Below are positions 46,746 to 54,994 of a DNA stretch of 64,000 nt, one piece after another. A program made the translations under genes and the position numbers. The notes beneath the pieces are model-generated. The model saw only the letters and a list, made by a program, of their open reading frames with translations, was not told the origin of the DNA and ran no database searches. The number at the start of each line of letters is the position of its first letter. The stretch's first letter is position 1. The stretch comes from Pseudarthrobacter sp. NIBRBAC000502772 (lineage in GTDB: Bacteria; Actinomycetota; Actinomycetes; Actinomycetales; Micrococcaceae): assembly GCF_006517235.1 (NCBI RefSeq), contig NZ_CP041188.1:1922001-1986000 (forward strand). Direction: 5' to 3'.

Positions 46746-46979
46746 TCAGGCTTCCGGTGCCACAACCTGCACGGTCTGCCCGTTGACGGTGACGGTGTCG
46801 CCGTTGTGCAGCTGGCGTCCGCGGCGGTCCTCGATCTCGCCGTTGACCTTAACGAGTCCGTTCTTGATCAGCTCGGCGGCTTCCACACCGTCCTCCACCA
46901 GGCTGGCGAGCTTCAGGAGCTGGCCAAGACGGATCATGCTGTCGCGGATGGGGATCTCTTGAATGTCCTGGTTGCTCAT
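46746..46979 (-). CDS. RNA-binding S4 domain protein
   Basis: A 77-residue protein made of one S4 domain: IRLGQLLKLASLVEDGVEAAELIKNG is the helical part and LVKVNGEIEDRRGRQLHNGDTVTVNG the beta part that contacts RNA. Small free-standing S4 proteins (YbcJ/YaaA type) are thought to bind ribosomal or other structured RNA. CATTAT lies 7 nt before the ATG on the minus strand, and no ribosome site is obvious. It diverges from the YdcZ-type transporter. Confidence 0.9.
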   Translation of the reverse strand: MSNQDIQEIPIRDSMIRLGQLLKLASLVEDGVEAAELIKNGLVKVNGEIEDRRGRQLHNGDTVTVNGQTVQVVAPEA

Positions 46980-47012
46980 ACAAGCAATAATGCCTGACGT
47001 AAGGTGAATCCA

Positions 47013-48026
47013 ATGACCCCCACCCCACGGCTGCCGCGCTTCGCGGGGCTCCCGCTGGCCGTCGGCGCGGGACTGGCCATTCCCGTCCAGGGCCGGATCA
47101 ACGGGGCCCTCGGGGTACGGCTCAACGACGGCATCGCCTCGGCCGTGGTGGGTTTCAGCACCGGACTGGTGGTGATGATCCTGATCTCCCTGATCCTGCC
47201 CAGCGGCCGCGCCGGCCTGGCCAGGATCCTGCCGGCGGTCCGGACCCGGGCTTTCCCGCCCGTGTATGTGCTTGCCGGCGGCATCGGTGCCCTATTTGTC
47301 TTCGCGCAGTCCTTCACCGTGGGCATCCTGGGCGTGGCACTGTTTACCGTGGCCGCCGTGACCGGGCAGACCCTGAGCGGGCTGCTGGTGGACCGGCTGG
47401 GCATCGGACCGGCCGGCAAGAGGGCCGTGACTCCCATGCGGATCATCGGCTGCGTGCTGACGGTCGCCGCCGTGGCGTGGGCGGTTTCGCCGCGGCTGGC
47501 TGTCTCGCCGGGCTCCCCGGGCGCTCCTGCGGACGGAGCAGGCGGACTGGAAACCTTGATTCTGCCGTTGATCCTCCCTGTCCTGGCCGGGTTCCTGATG
47601 AGCTTCCAACAGGCCATGAACGGGACCGCCACGGTCCACTACGGTTCGCCCGTCGCCGCCACGCTGGTGAACTTCGTGGCCGGCTCCGTGTTCCTGTGGA
47701 TTGCCTTGGCCGTCAAGGTGGCTGTATTTGGGCCGGGCAATCCGTTGCCGGCCGAGTGGTGGTACTATCTGGGCGGGCCCATGGGCTGTGTGTTCATCGG
47801 CCTGGGTGCGCTGCTGGTCCGCAGCCTGGGAGTGCTGGTGACCGGGCTCGGCATGATCGCCGGACAGCTCCTTGGCTCCCTGGGGCTGGACCTCCTGGTG
47901 CCGGCCCCGGGAAGCATCGTGGCCCCGGCCACCGTCCTGGGCACACTGCTGACGCTGGCCGCCATCATCCTGGCCACACTGCCGTGGCCGAGGGGCGCCT
48001 TCCGGAGGCAGTGGCCGGTAGGCTAG
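47013..48026 (+). CDS. DMT-superfamily transporter, YdcZ/DUF606 type (two fused halves)
   Basis: A 337-residue membrane protein with about ten hydrophobic segments. Two related halves start LPLAVGAGLAIPVQGRINGALG and LPVLAGFLMSFQQAMNGTATVHYG; each has the Gln/Asn pattern of the short DUF606 (YdcZ) proteins, which usually exist as single ~150-residue units. This is therefore a fused form. Substrate unknown. AAGG 8-9 nt before ATG 47013 favours that start over GTG 47004. Confidence 0.85.
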   Translation: MTPTPRLPRFAGLPLAVGAGLAIPVQGRINGALGVRLNDGIASAVVGFSTGLVVMILISLILPSGRAGLARILPAVRTRAFPPVYVLAGGIGALFVFAQSFTVGILGVALFTVAAVTGQTLSGLLVDRLGIGPAGKRAVTPMRIIGCVLTVAAVAWAVSPRLAVSPGSPGAPADGAGGLETLILPLILPVLAGFLMSFQQAMNGTATVHYGSPVAATLVNFVAGSVFLWIALAVKVAVFGPGNPLPAEWWYYLGGPMGCVFIGLGALLVRSLGVLVTGLGMIAGQLLGSLGLDLLVPAPGSIVAPATVLGTLLTLAAIILATLPWPRGAFRRQWPVG

Positions 48027-48154
48027 GACACGCAGTTCTCTGCATCTCGTTCCTTCGCCCGCCCCGCCCGCACCCAGCGGTGATGCACCCACGTGCAGCG
48101 GGGCCAGATACCCGCGGACCGCACCCAGCGGCCCTGTAGAAATTGGAGTCCACC

Positions 48155-49540
48155 ATGGCAGCAAAATCCGTACTCGACCAGGTCATTTCCCTTTCCAAGC
48201 GAAGGGGTTTTGTGTTCCAGGCCGGTGAAATCTACGGAGGCTCGCGCTCTGCCTGGGACTACGGACCCCTCGGCGCCGAACTGAAGGAAAACATCAAGCG
48301 CCAGTGGTGGCAGTCCATGGTCCGCGGCCGCGAGGACGTGGTGGGCCTGGATTCCTCCGTCATCCTGCCCCGCCAGGTATGGGAAGCCTCCGGCCACGTT
48401 GATGTCTTCTCGGACCCGCTCGTGGAGTGCCTCTCCTGCCACAAGCGCTACCGTGCCGACCACCTCGAGGAAGAGTACGAGGAAAAGAAGGGCCGCCCCG
48501 CCGAGAACGGCCTGAAGGACATTGCCTGCGTCAACTGCGGCACGCGCGGCGAATGGACCGAACCCCAGGAGTTCTCCGGCCTGCTTAAGACCTTCCTCGG
48601 CCCGGTGGCCAGCGACGAAGGCATGCACTACCTGCGCCCCGAAACGGCCCAGGGCATTTTTGTGAACTTCAGCAACGTCCTGACCACCTCCCGCAAGAAG
48701 CCGCCCTTCGGCATCGGCCAGATCGGCAAGTCCTTCCGCAACGAGATCACACCGGGCAACTTCATCTTCCGCACCCGTGAGTTCGAGCAGATGGAAATGG
48801 AGTTCTTCGTCGAGCCCGGCACGGACGAAGAGTGGCACCAGTACTGGATGAAAGAGCGCATGTCCTGGTACACCGGCCTGGGCATCCGGGAAGAGAACCT
48901 GCGCTTCTTCGAGCACCCGCTGGACAAGCTCAGCCACTACTCCAAGGGCACCACGGACATCGAATACCGCTTCGGCTTCCAGGGCTCCGAATGGGGCGAG
49001 CTCGAAGGCATCGCCAACCGCACCGACTTCGACCTCACCACGCACTCCAAGGCCTCCGGCCAGGACCTGAGCTACTTCAACCAGGCCACCAACGAGCGCT
49101 ACACCCCGTACGTGATCGAGCCGGCCGCGGGCCTCACACGCTCTTTCATGGCGTTCCTGGTGGACGCGTACACCGAGGACGAGGCACCCAATGCCAAGGG
49201 CGGCGTCGACGTCCGTACCGTCCTGCGCCTTGACCCGCGCCTGGCCCCCGTCAAGGCCGCGGTGCTGCCGCTGAGCCGCAACGAGGACCTCTCGCCGAAG
49301 GCCAAGGACCTGGGCGCGCAGCTGCGTAAGAACTGGAACATCGACTTCGATGACGCCGGCGCGATCGGCCGCCGCTACCGCCGCCAGGATGAGATCGGCA
49401 CCCCGTTCTGCATCACCGTGGACTTCGACACCCTCGAGGACCAGGCCGTGACCATCCGTGAACGCGACTCCATGAGCCAGGAACGCGTCTCGCTGGACAA
49501 GGTGGAAGGCTACCTGGCCGCCCGCCTGATCGGTGCCTGA
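48155..49540 (+). CDS. glyS: Glycyl-tRNA synthetase (dimeric alpha2 type)
   Basis: A 461-residue class II synthetase. ATG 48155 is preceded by TTGGAG at a 6-nt gap. Class II motifs are present: motif 1 region with RQVWEASGH, motif 2 [21 protein letters not shown], and motif 3 [16 protein letters not shown] with the conserved Arg. Two Cys pairs ([16 protein letters not shown]) form the zinc insertion seen in bacterial alpha2 enzymes. The 128 nt upstream contain a direct repeat CGCACCCAGCGG (about 48069 and 48120) but no T-box features were recognised. Confidence 0.96.
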   Translation: MAAKSVLDQVISLSKRRGFVFQAGEIYGGSRSAWDYGPLGAELKENIKRQWWQSMVRGREDVVGLDSSVILPRQVWEASGHVDVFSDPLVECLSCHKRYRADHLEEEYEEKKGRPAENGLKDIACVNCGTRGEWTEPQEFSGLLKTFLGPVASDEGMHYLRPETAQGIFVNFSNVLTTSRKKPPFGIGQIGKSFRNEITPGNFIFRTREFEQMEMEFFVEPGTDEEWHQYWMKERMSWYTGLGIREENLRFFEHPLDKLSHYSKGTTDIEYRFGFQGSEWGELEGIANRTDFDLTTHSKASGQDLSYFNQATNERYTPYVIEPAAGLTRSFMAFLVDAYTEDEAPNAKGGVDVRTVLRLDPRLAPVKAAVLPLSRNEDLSPKAKDLGAQLRKNWNIDFDDAGAIGRRYRRQDEIGTPFCITVDFDTLEDQAVTIRERDSMSQERVSLDKVEGYLAARLIGA

Positions 49541-49542
49541 GC

Positions 49543-50571
49543 ATGGCCATCGAATACCGCGAATGGCTTGAGGGCGATGACCTGACGCTGCTGGAAGTCT
49601 GGGGCGGCCCGGAGACCGAGCAGGCCCGGCAGTTCCGCGGTGCCCTGGCCGTCTCCTCGGCCGGCACGGACGGCACCCCGTGGCGCCGCTGCATCGTGGC
49701 CGAGGACGTCATTGACGGCATTGGCATTCCGGTGGCGGCGGGCGTTGTCTACGAGGCCTCGCTGCACCCGGAGCGGCTGTGGACCTACATCGAGGTGGCG
49801 CGCGATCACCGCCGCGCCGGCATCGGTGCCACGCTCCTGACCATGCTGCGCCGTGAAGCCGAGCAGGCGCCGTCGGGCGTTACCAGGCTGCGCGCGAAAG
49901 TGCAGCCGGGCAGTCCGGGCGCCGCGTTCGCCGAGGCGTTCGGGCTCGCGCCCATCCAGCGTTCCCGGCTGGTGGTAGTGGAGCCGGGTGCCCTGAAGCT
50001 GCCCGTGTTCCCTGCGAAGAACGACGGCGGCGGGCTGGCCAACGACGAAAACGCCGGTTCCGACGTCGTGATGGACCTCGCCACCGGCTCGGTTGAGCTG
50101 ACCGACGTCGTGGGGCGGTATTACACGTCGATCCACGGCTGGGATTCGCCGGGGGTGCTGTCGGTGGGGCAGGTGCAGAAGCTGTTCCTGGATGATCTCA
50201 CCGGCGCCCACGGTGCGCTGGTGCTGCGCGCCGAACCGGGATCCGCCTTTGGCGCCGGGGTTTCCCCCAGCAAGAAGGGCCGGATCCGCGCCTTTGCGGT
50301 GAGCTACGCGGAGGCAGCCCAGGACCCGACGGCGGATGCGTCGGCCCAGGGCGCGAAGGCCACGGATGTGTTTGTGGGCCACGAGCCCGCGCTTGAGGCG
50401 GACGACGCCGCAGCCGCCGTCCGTGACCTGCTCTCGCTCCTCGCGTACCAGCACCCGGTCATGCTGGAACTGGACGATTCGATGACAGCGCTGCGCGCCG
50501 CCGTCGAGCCCTTGCTGGAAACCGGCAAGGCGCGCCAGGCCGGTGCCGAAACGCTGATCGTCTCGGACTGA
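49543..50571 (+). CDS. Tandem GNAT N-acetyltransferase
   Basis: A 342-residue protein whose N-terminal half is a clear GNAT domain: the acetyl-CoA loop is VARDHRRAGIGATLL near residue 88. The C-terminal half has the length and strand pattern of a second, more divergent GNAT domain. Two-domain GNATs such as mycothiol synthase exist in actinobacteria, but this one does not show enough to call it MshD. It begins 2 nt after the glyS stop, so it is cotranscribed. Confidence 0.85.
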   Translation: MAIEYREWLEGDDLTLLEVWGGPETEQARQFRGALAVSSAGTDGTPWRRCIVAEDVIDGIGIPVAAGVVYEASLHPERLWTYIEVARDHRRAGIGATLLTMLRREAEQAPSGVTRLRAKVQPGSPGAAFAEAFGLAPIQRSRLVVVEPGALKLPVFPAKNDGGGLANDENAGSDVVMDLATGSVELTDVVGRYYTSIHGWDSPGVLSVGQVQKLFLDDLTGAHGALVLRAEPGSAFGAGVSPSKKGRIRAFAVSYAEAAQDPTADASAQGAKATDVFVGHEPALEADDAAAAVRDLLSLLAYQHPVMLELDDSMTALRAAVEPLLETGKARQAGAETLIVSD

Positions 50572-50580
50572 CCCCACCAC

Positions 50581-50646
50581 CCCCAACTGGGTCGCAGCAG
50601 GTGTCGTTATGAGCCGTCATAACGACACCTGCTGCGACCTAGTTTT
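50581..50646. repeat. Dispersed palindromic element, copy C (between convergent genes)
   Basis: Left arm CCCCAACTGGGTCGCAGCAG followed by GTGTCGTTATGA; the right arm is an almost perfect complement ending in CTAGTTTTG. It is the most regular of the three copies and lies between the GNAT gene and the convergent DUF1295 gene. Confidence 0.78.
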
Positions 50647-50657
50647 GCTTGGGGAGG

Positions 50658-51458
50658 TCACCGGCGTTTGGGCAGCCACGGGATGAAGCCGCTGGTCCCC
50701 TCAACATATTCCCGGTAACCGGGCCGTCCGGACATCGCCTTTTCCGTCAGGGGCTTCCCGGTCTTCCCGGCGAGCGTCCACACCATCAGTGCCGGGGACA
50801 GGATGGTCAGGGTGCCCGGCCAGGAGTCTGCGGCAATGAGGAAAAGCCCCGTCCAGATGGCCGCATCGCCGAAATAGTTGGGATGCCGGGTGTACCGCCA
50901 CAAACCGGTATCCAGCACTGTGCCGCGGCGGGACGGATCCTTCTTGAACCGGGCCAGCTGCCAGTCGCCCACGGTCTCGAACACAAACCCCGTGACCCAC
51001 AGCAGGACGCCGAGCACGGCCACCCACCCCACAGGCCCGGTGGCGAACATCCCCACCTGCAGCGTCAGGGACACAAAAAACATAACCACGCCCTGCGGCA
51101 GGTAGACACGGCGGAGCGCAAACGCGTTCCTGGATCCGGGCGGCGGGTCCAGCAGGGCCTTGTAGCGCGGGTCTTCATGCCCGTCGCGCGCCCGCCAGCC
51201 AATATGGCCGCCCAGCCGCAACCCCCAGACCGCCGTCAACAGAAGCAACAAGGCTCGGCGGGTGTCATCGCCCGATCCGGCCGACAGGAACCAGGACACC
51301 ACGGCCACCGCAACGAAGCCGGGGCCCCACGCGACGTCCATCACCGAGTGCCGGCCTTGCCGGACGGCCACGCCGAACGTCAGCGCCAGGACCGCCAGGA
51401 CTGCCAGTGCTGTCCAGGGTAATGACGCGGCGAATGCCGCCCAGGGAAAAGGGCTCAT
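50658..51458 (-). CDS. DUF1295 / steroid 5-alpha-reductase-like membrane protein
   Basis: A 266-residue membrane protein with about six hydrophobic segments. The signature LWRYTRHPNYFGDAAIWTGL near residue 190 is that of the DUF1295/isoprenylcysteine methyltransferase-reductase superfamily. Members reduce or methylate lipid-like substrates; the reaction here is not known. Its ATG overlaps the stop of the upstream alpha/beta hydrolase gene (ATGA), so the two are translated together. Confidence 0.9.
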   Translation of the reverse strand: MSPFPWAAFAASLPWTALAVLAVLALTFGVAVRQGRHSVMDVAWGPGFVAVAVVSWFLSAGSGDDTRRALLLLLTAVWGLRLGGHIGWRARDGHEDPRYKALLDPPPGSRNAFALRRVYLPQGVVMFFVSLTLQVGMFATGPVGWVAVLGVLLWVTGFVFETVGDWQLARFKKDPSRRGTVLDTGLWRYTRHPNYFGDAAIWTGLFLIAADSWPGTLTILSPALMVWTLAGKTGKPLTEKAMSGRPGYREYVEGTSGFIPWLPKRR

Positions 51459-52195
51459 AGGGCCACTTCGGCGGCGGACCCGGGCACCAGTTCAGCCAGC
51501 GTGCGAGCGGCCTGGTGCGTGAATCCGGTGCGCTCGGCGAAGGCCTTCATCACAAAACCGGTGGCCAACGCGTGCCACAGCCGGCCGCGGCGCACCATAA
51601 AATGCCCGGCACCGCGCAGCGAAACATACTGCATGGAAGCTGCTGTCCCGCTGGCCCGGCGCGCAAACGCCAAGGACTGGGACGGGCTGGTCATATGGTC
51701 TCCGGCACCGTGGACAATCAGGACCTTGCGTCCGGCGAGCGGGGTGGCGGGTGTCTCCTGGCTGAGCCACGGGGCCAGCGCCACCACGGCGTCCACCTGC
51801 GGATGGTCCGCGGCGGTCACGGCGGTGAGGCCGCCCATGGAATGCCCCACCAGATACACGGGAACCCCAGGGTGCTCCGCACTGATTTGCTGGAGGGCCC
51901 ATCGGGCATCCTGCAGTGCGGACCTGTCCGGCCCGTTCCAGCCACGCACGCTGTTCCGCAGGGACCACACCGCCAGCCCGTGGTCCTTCCCGGCACGGTG
52001 CAGGTGACGGGCGAACGTGACCATGCGCAGCGGGCTCAGGTGGCGTGCCTCCACGGGCTCAAAGCTGTGTGCCTTGCCCCCGTGCAGGACCAGGGCCACG
52101 CCCCGCGTTGTCCCGGGGGCCGCCAGCACAGTGAGTGCCGCCTCCCGCCTCGCAGCAGGTCCGTTGGTGTGGAATGCAGTGCTGCGGTCCGTCAC
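51455..52195 (-). CDS. Alpha/beta hydrolase
   Basis: A 246-residue hydrolase. GTG 52195 is the likely start, because GGGAGGAA lies about 8 nt upstream; the open frame to 52354 would run into the next promoter. Oxyanion loop LVLHGGKAHS, nucleophile elbow VGHSMGGLTA, acid in HGAGDHMTSP, catalytic His in GAGHFMV. Substrate unknown. Overlap with the DUF1295 gene suggests one lipid-related pathway, but this is inference. Confidence 0.9.
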   Translation of the reverse strand: MTDRSTAFHTNGPAARREAALTVLAAPGTTRGVALVLHGGKAHSFEPVEARHLSPLRMVTFARHLHRAGKDHGLAVWSLRNSVRGWNGPDRSALQDARWALQQISAEHPGVPVYLVGHSMGGLTAVTAADHPQVDAVVALAPWLSQETPATPLAGRKVLIVHGAGDHMTSPSQSLAFARRASGTAASMQYVSLRGAGHFMVRRGRLWHALATGFVMKAFAERTGFTHQAARTLAELVPGSAAEVAL

Positions 52196-52245
52196 GCGTG
52201 GTTCCTCCCGGTTCCTGCCATTTACCAACCCTAAGGCGCCGGACG

Positions 52246-52251
52246 TAGAGT
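52246..52251 (+). promoter_or_regulatory. Possible -10 of the YibE/F leader
   Basis: TAGAGT ends 7 nt before the ATG of the five-codon leader at 52259. Confidence 0.35.
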
Positions 52252-52258
52252 TCAAGGT

Positions 52259-52276
52259 ATGAGGTTCAACTGCTGA
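52259..52276 (+). CDS. Candidate five-codon leader peptide (MRFNC) upstream of YibE/F
   Basis: ATG-AGG-TTC-AAC-TGC-TGA. Its stop overlaps the ATG of the YibE/F gene in a TGATG arrangement. With a -10-like hexamer 7 nt before it, it could be a leaderless micro-ORF whose translation delivers ribosomes to the downstream start. The Cys before the stop recalls Cys-responsive uORFs of actinobacteria, though only one Cys is present. Confidence 0.35.
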   Translation: MRFNC

Positions 52277-53739
52277 TGGGCTCCGGTCACACCCACGTTT
52301 CAACAGATCATTCGGAGCCGACGGCCCAGGCGATTGCTGCACGCCGGAAGGCAAACCGCATCCTGGCCGCGGTGCTGGTGCCGCTGACGCTTCTGACCCT
52401 GGCGGGCATGGCCATGCTGTGGCCGTCCGGGTCCAAGGACGGCATCTCCCTCGCCAACCCCTATTCGGCGGCGCCCGGCGTCACGTTCGATACGGGCAAG
52501 GTCCAGAGTGTCGTGGAAGAAAGCTGCATGCAGGGCTCCACCGCCCCCGGCCAATCCTCGGACACCAGCGGCCAGCCCGCCCCCGCCGGTTCCGACTGCA
52601 TGTTTGCCTTTACGGAACCGGACCAGGGCGGCAGCCCCGTCAAAGTGGTGGTCAACCCGGAAGTGGCACAATCCCATGGCGTGAAGCCGGGGGACCAGAT
52701 CAGGTACCTGAACCTTTCCAACGCCCAGGGCGCCGCGGCGTCGCAGGGGTCCCCGGCCTACATCTTCGTTGACTTCGTCCGTACCCTCCCCATCGTGATC
52801 CTGGCGCTCCTCTATGCCCTGGTGGTCATCGCGGTGGCGCGCTGGCGCGGACTCCGGGCACTGCTGGGGCTGGTGGGCGCGTATTTCGTCCTTGCCAGCT
52901 TTATGTTGCCCGGGCTCGTGGAGGGCAAACCTCCGCTGCTGCTGGCCCTGGTGGGATCAACGGTGATCATGATCGGGGTCCTGTATTTTGCCCACGGATT
53001 CTCGGCCCGCACATCAACGGCGCTGCTGGGCACGATGTTCGGCCTGGCCATCACGGCGCTGTTGGCAGCCTGGGCCACCGACGCCGCCAACCTCGCCGGA
53101 GTGGGCAGCCATGACGCCACCACCCTGATCAATACCTCGGCCAACATCTCCATTTCCGGGGTGATCCTGTGCGGCCTCATCATCTCCGGCCTTGGTGTCC
53201 TGAACGACGTCACCATCACGCAATCGTCCGCCGTCTGGGAACTCTACGAATTGGCTCCCGGCACCAGCGCCCGCAAGCTCTTCACGTCCGCCATGCGGAT
53301 CGGCCGGGACCACATCGCCTCCACGGTCTACACCATCGCGTTCGCCTACGCCGGCGCAGCCCTGCCCATCCTGATCATTGTGATGCTGTATGACCGGCCG
53401 CTGGGGGACACCCTGACCAGTGCCGAGCTGTCCGAAGAAGTCATCCGCACGCTCGTCGGCTCCATAGGCCTGGTCCTCGCCATCCCGGTGACCACCCTGA
53501 TCGCCGTGCTGGTGGTCAAGGCCACCGGCGTCCGGACGGCCGGACAGTCCGCCATCGGCGTCCCGGACGAAGACCGCCGCCCCGACGGCACCTCGGGCGC
53601 CGCCGCCATCAACGCGGACGACGTCGACGATACCGGTGCGCTCGCGGCGGCCGCTTTCGAGAGGCGGTCACGGCAGTCCACGGAAGGTTCCGACGATCCC
53701 GCCACCACCCGGAGGGGACGCCGGGCAGACCGCGGCTGA
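52276..53739 (+). CDS. YibE/F family membrane protein
   Basis: A 487-residue membrane protein. One helix near residues 32-53 is followed by an extracytoplasmic region (about 55-160), then seven hydrophobic segments (FVRTLPIVILALLYALVVIA is the first), and a hydrophilic C-terminal tail of about 60 residues. The cluster ISGVILCGLIISGLGVLNDV, with its conserved polar N-D, is the YibE/F hallmark. Function of the family is poorly known; transport of an unknown compound is proposed. No good ribosome site precedes ATG 52276; coupling to a five-codon leader is possible. Confidence 0.9.
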   Translation: MGSGHTHVSTDHSEPTAQAIAARRKANRILAAVLVPLTLLTLAGMAMLWPSGSKDGISLANPYSAAPGVTFDTGKVQSVVEESCMQGSTAPGQSSDTSGQPAPAGSDCMFAFTEPDQGGSPVKVVVNPEVAQSHGVKPGDQIRYLNLSNAQGAAASQGSPAYIFVDFVRTLPIVILALLYALVVIAVARWRGLRALLGLVGAYFVLASFMLPGLVEGKPPLLLALVGSTVIMIGVLYFAHGFSARTSTALLGTMFGLAITALLAAWATDAANLAGVGSHDATTLINTSANISISGVILCGLIISGLGVLNDVTITQSSAVWELYELAPGTSARKLFTSAMRIGRDHIASTVYTIAFAYAGAALPILIIVMLYDRPLGDTLTSAELSEEVIRTLVGSIGLVLAIPVTTLIAVLVVKATGVRTAGQSAIGVPDEDRRPDGTSGAAAINADDVDDTGALAAAAFERRSRQSTEGSDDPATTRRGRRADRG

Positions 53740-53803
53740 ACGGGCAGCTGAACGACGCCAGGGGACTCAAATGGGCCCGGCGCGCGGATTTGCCCGCCTT
53801 TGC

Positions 53804-53809
53804 GACAAT
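53804..53809 (+). promoter_or_regulatory. -10-like hexamer of leaderless dusB
   Basis: GACAAT ends 6 nt before GTG 53816. Confidence 0.4.
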
Positions 53810-53815
53810 GGACAA

Positions 53816-54994
53816 GTGACTGTTACCGCAACGCCTCCCGCCCCCAAGCTGGAACTCCCGCCCCTGAAGCTGGGCCCCATCACGGTGCACACCCCCGTGA
53901 TCCTGGCTCCCATGGCGGGCATCACCAACTCCGCATTCCGTCGTTTGTGCCGTGAATACGGCGGCGGCCTGTACGTGGCGGAGATGGTCACCTCACGCGC
54001 CCTTGTTGAACGCACACCCGAATCACTGCGCATCATCTCGCACGACGACGACGAAAAAGTCCGCTCCGTCCAGCTGTACGGCGTGGACCCCGTTACGGTG
54101 GGCCAGGCAGTGCGCATGCTGGTCGAAGAGGACCGTGCGGACCACATCGACCTGAACTTCGGCTGCCCCGTTCCCAAGGTGACCCGGCGCGGCGGCGGGT
54201 CCGCCCTGCCCTGGAAGACCGACCTCTTCACGTCGATTGTCCAGACCGCGGTCAAGGAAGCGTCCAGGGGCAATGTCCCGCTCACCATCAAGATGCGCAA
54301 GGGCATCGACGATGACCACCTGACGTACCTCGACGCCGGCCGGATCGCCCGCGATGCCGGGGTCGCCGCCGTCGCGCTTCACGGCCGCACCGCGGCGCAG
54401 TTCTACTCCGGCCAGGCCGACTGGACCGCAATCGCCCGCCTGCGCGAGGCGCTGCCGGACATTCCCGTCCTGGGCAACGGCGACATCTGGTCCGCGGAAG
54501 ATGCCGTCCGGATGGTCCGCGAAACCGGCGTCGACGGCGTGGTGGTGGGCCGCGGCTGCCAGGGACGCCCGTGGCTGTTCGGCGACCTCATGGCGGCCTT
54601 CGAGGGAAGCGATGTCCGCCACCAGCCGGACCTGGGCAAGGTGGCCGAGAGCGTCTACCGGCACGCTGAGCTGATGGTGGAAACCTTCGGTGATGAGGGC
54701 AAAGCCCTCCGCGAGATCCGCAAACACATGGCCTGGTACTTCAAGGGCTATGTGGTGGGCAGTGAACTGCGGACCAAACTGGCCATGGTGACCAGCCTGG
54801 AGGTGCTGCGCGACACGCTGGACCAGCTGGACCTGGGCTCGCCGTACCCCGGCGTGGATGCCGAAGGCCCGCGCGGCCGCGCAGGCTCGCCCAAAAAGCC
54901 GGCCCTGCCCAAGGACTGGCTGGAATCCCGTGCCCTGAACGCCGCGCAGTCCCAGGACATCTCCGCCGCGGAGCTGGATGTTTCCGGTGGCTGA
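53816..54994 (+). CDS. dusB: tRNA-dihydrouridine synthase (DusB type)
   Basis: A 392-residue FMN enzyme that reduces uridines in the tRNA D-loop. GTG 53816 is preferred over a long upstream extension from 53636 that overlaps the YibE/F gene. Motifs: APMAGITNSAFRRLCREYGG at the N-terminus, DLNFGCPVPKVTRRGGGSAL with the catalytic Cys, KMRKGIDDDH, LHGRTAAQFYSG, and FMN phosphate loop VVVGRGCQGRPWLF. The C-terminus overlaps the dgt start by 17 nt. Order dusB-dgt-dnaG is frequent in actinobacteria. Confidence 0.94.
   Translation: MTVTATPPAPKLELPPLKLGPITVHTPVILAPMAGITNSAFRRLCREYGGGLYVAEMVTSRALVERTPESLRIISHDDDEKVRSVQLYGVDPVTVGQAVRMLVEEDRADHIDLNFGCPVPKVTRRGGGSALPWKTDLFTSIVQTAVKEASRGNVPLTIKMRKGIDDDHLTYLDAGRIARDAGVAAVALHGRTAAQFYSGQADWTAIARLREALPDIPVLGNGDIWSAEDAVRMVRETGVDGVVVGRGCQGRPWLFGDLMAAFEGSDVRHQPDLGKVAESVYRHAELMVETFGDEGKALREIRKHMAWYFKGYVVGSELRTKLAMVTSLEVLRDTLDQLDLGSPYPGVDAEGPRGRAGSPKKPALPKDWLESRALNAAQSQDISAAELDVSGG

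Noticed and set aside
48027..48154. T-box leader before glyS
   Set aside because: No T-box core or specifier loop was recognised in 128 nt; only a short direct repeat is seen.
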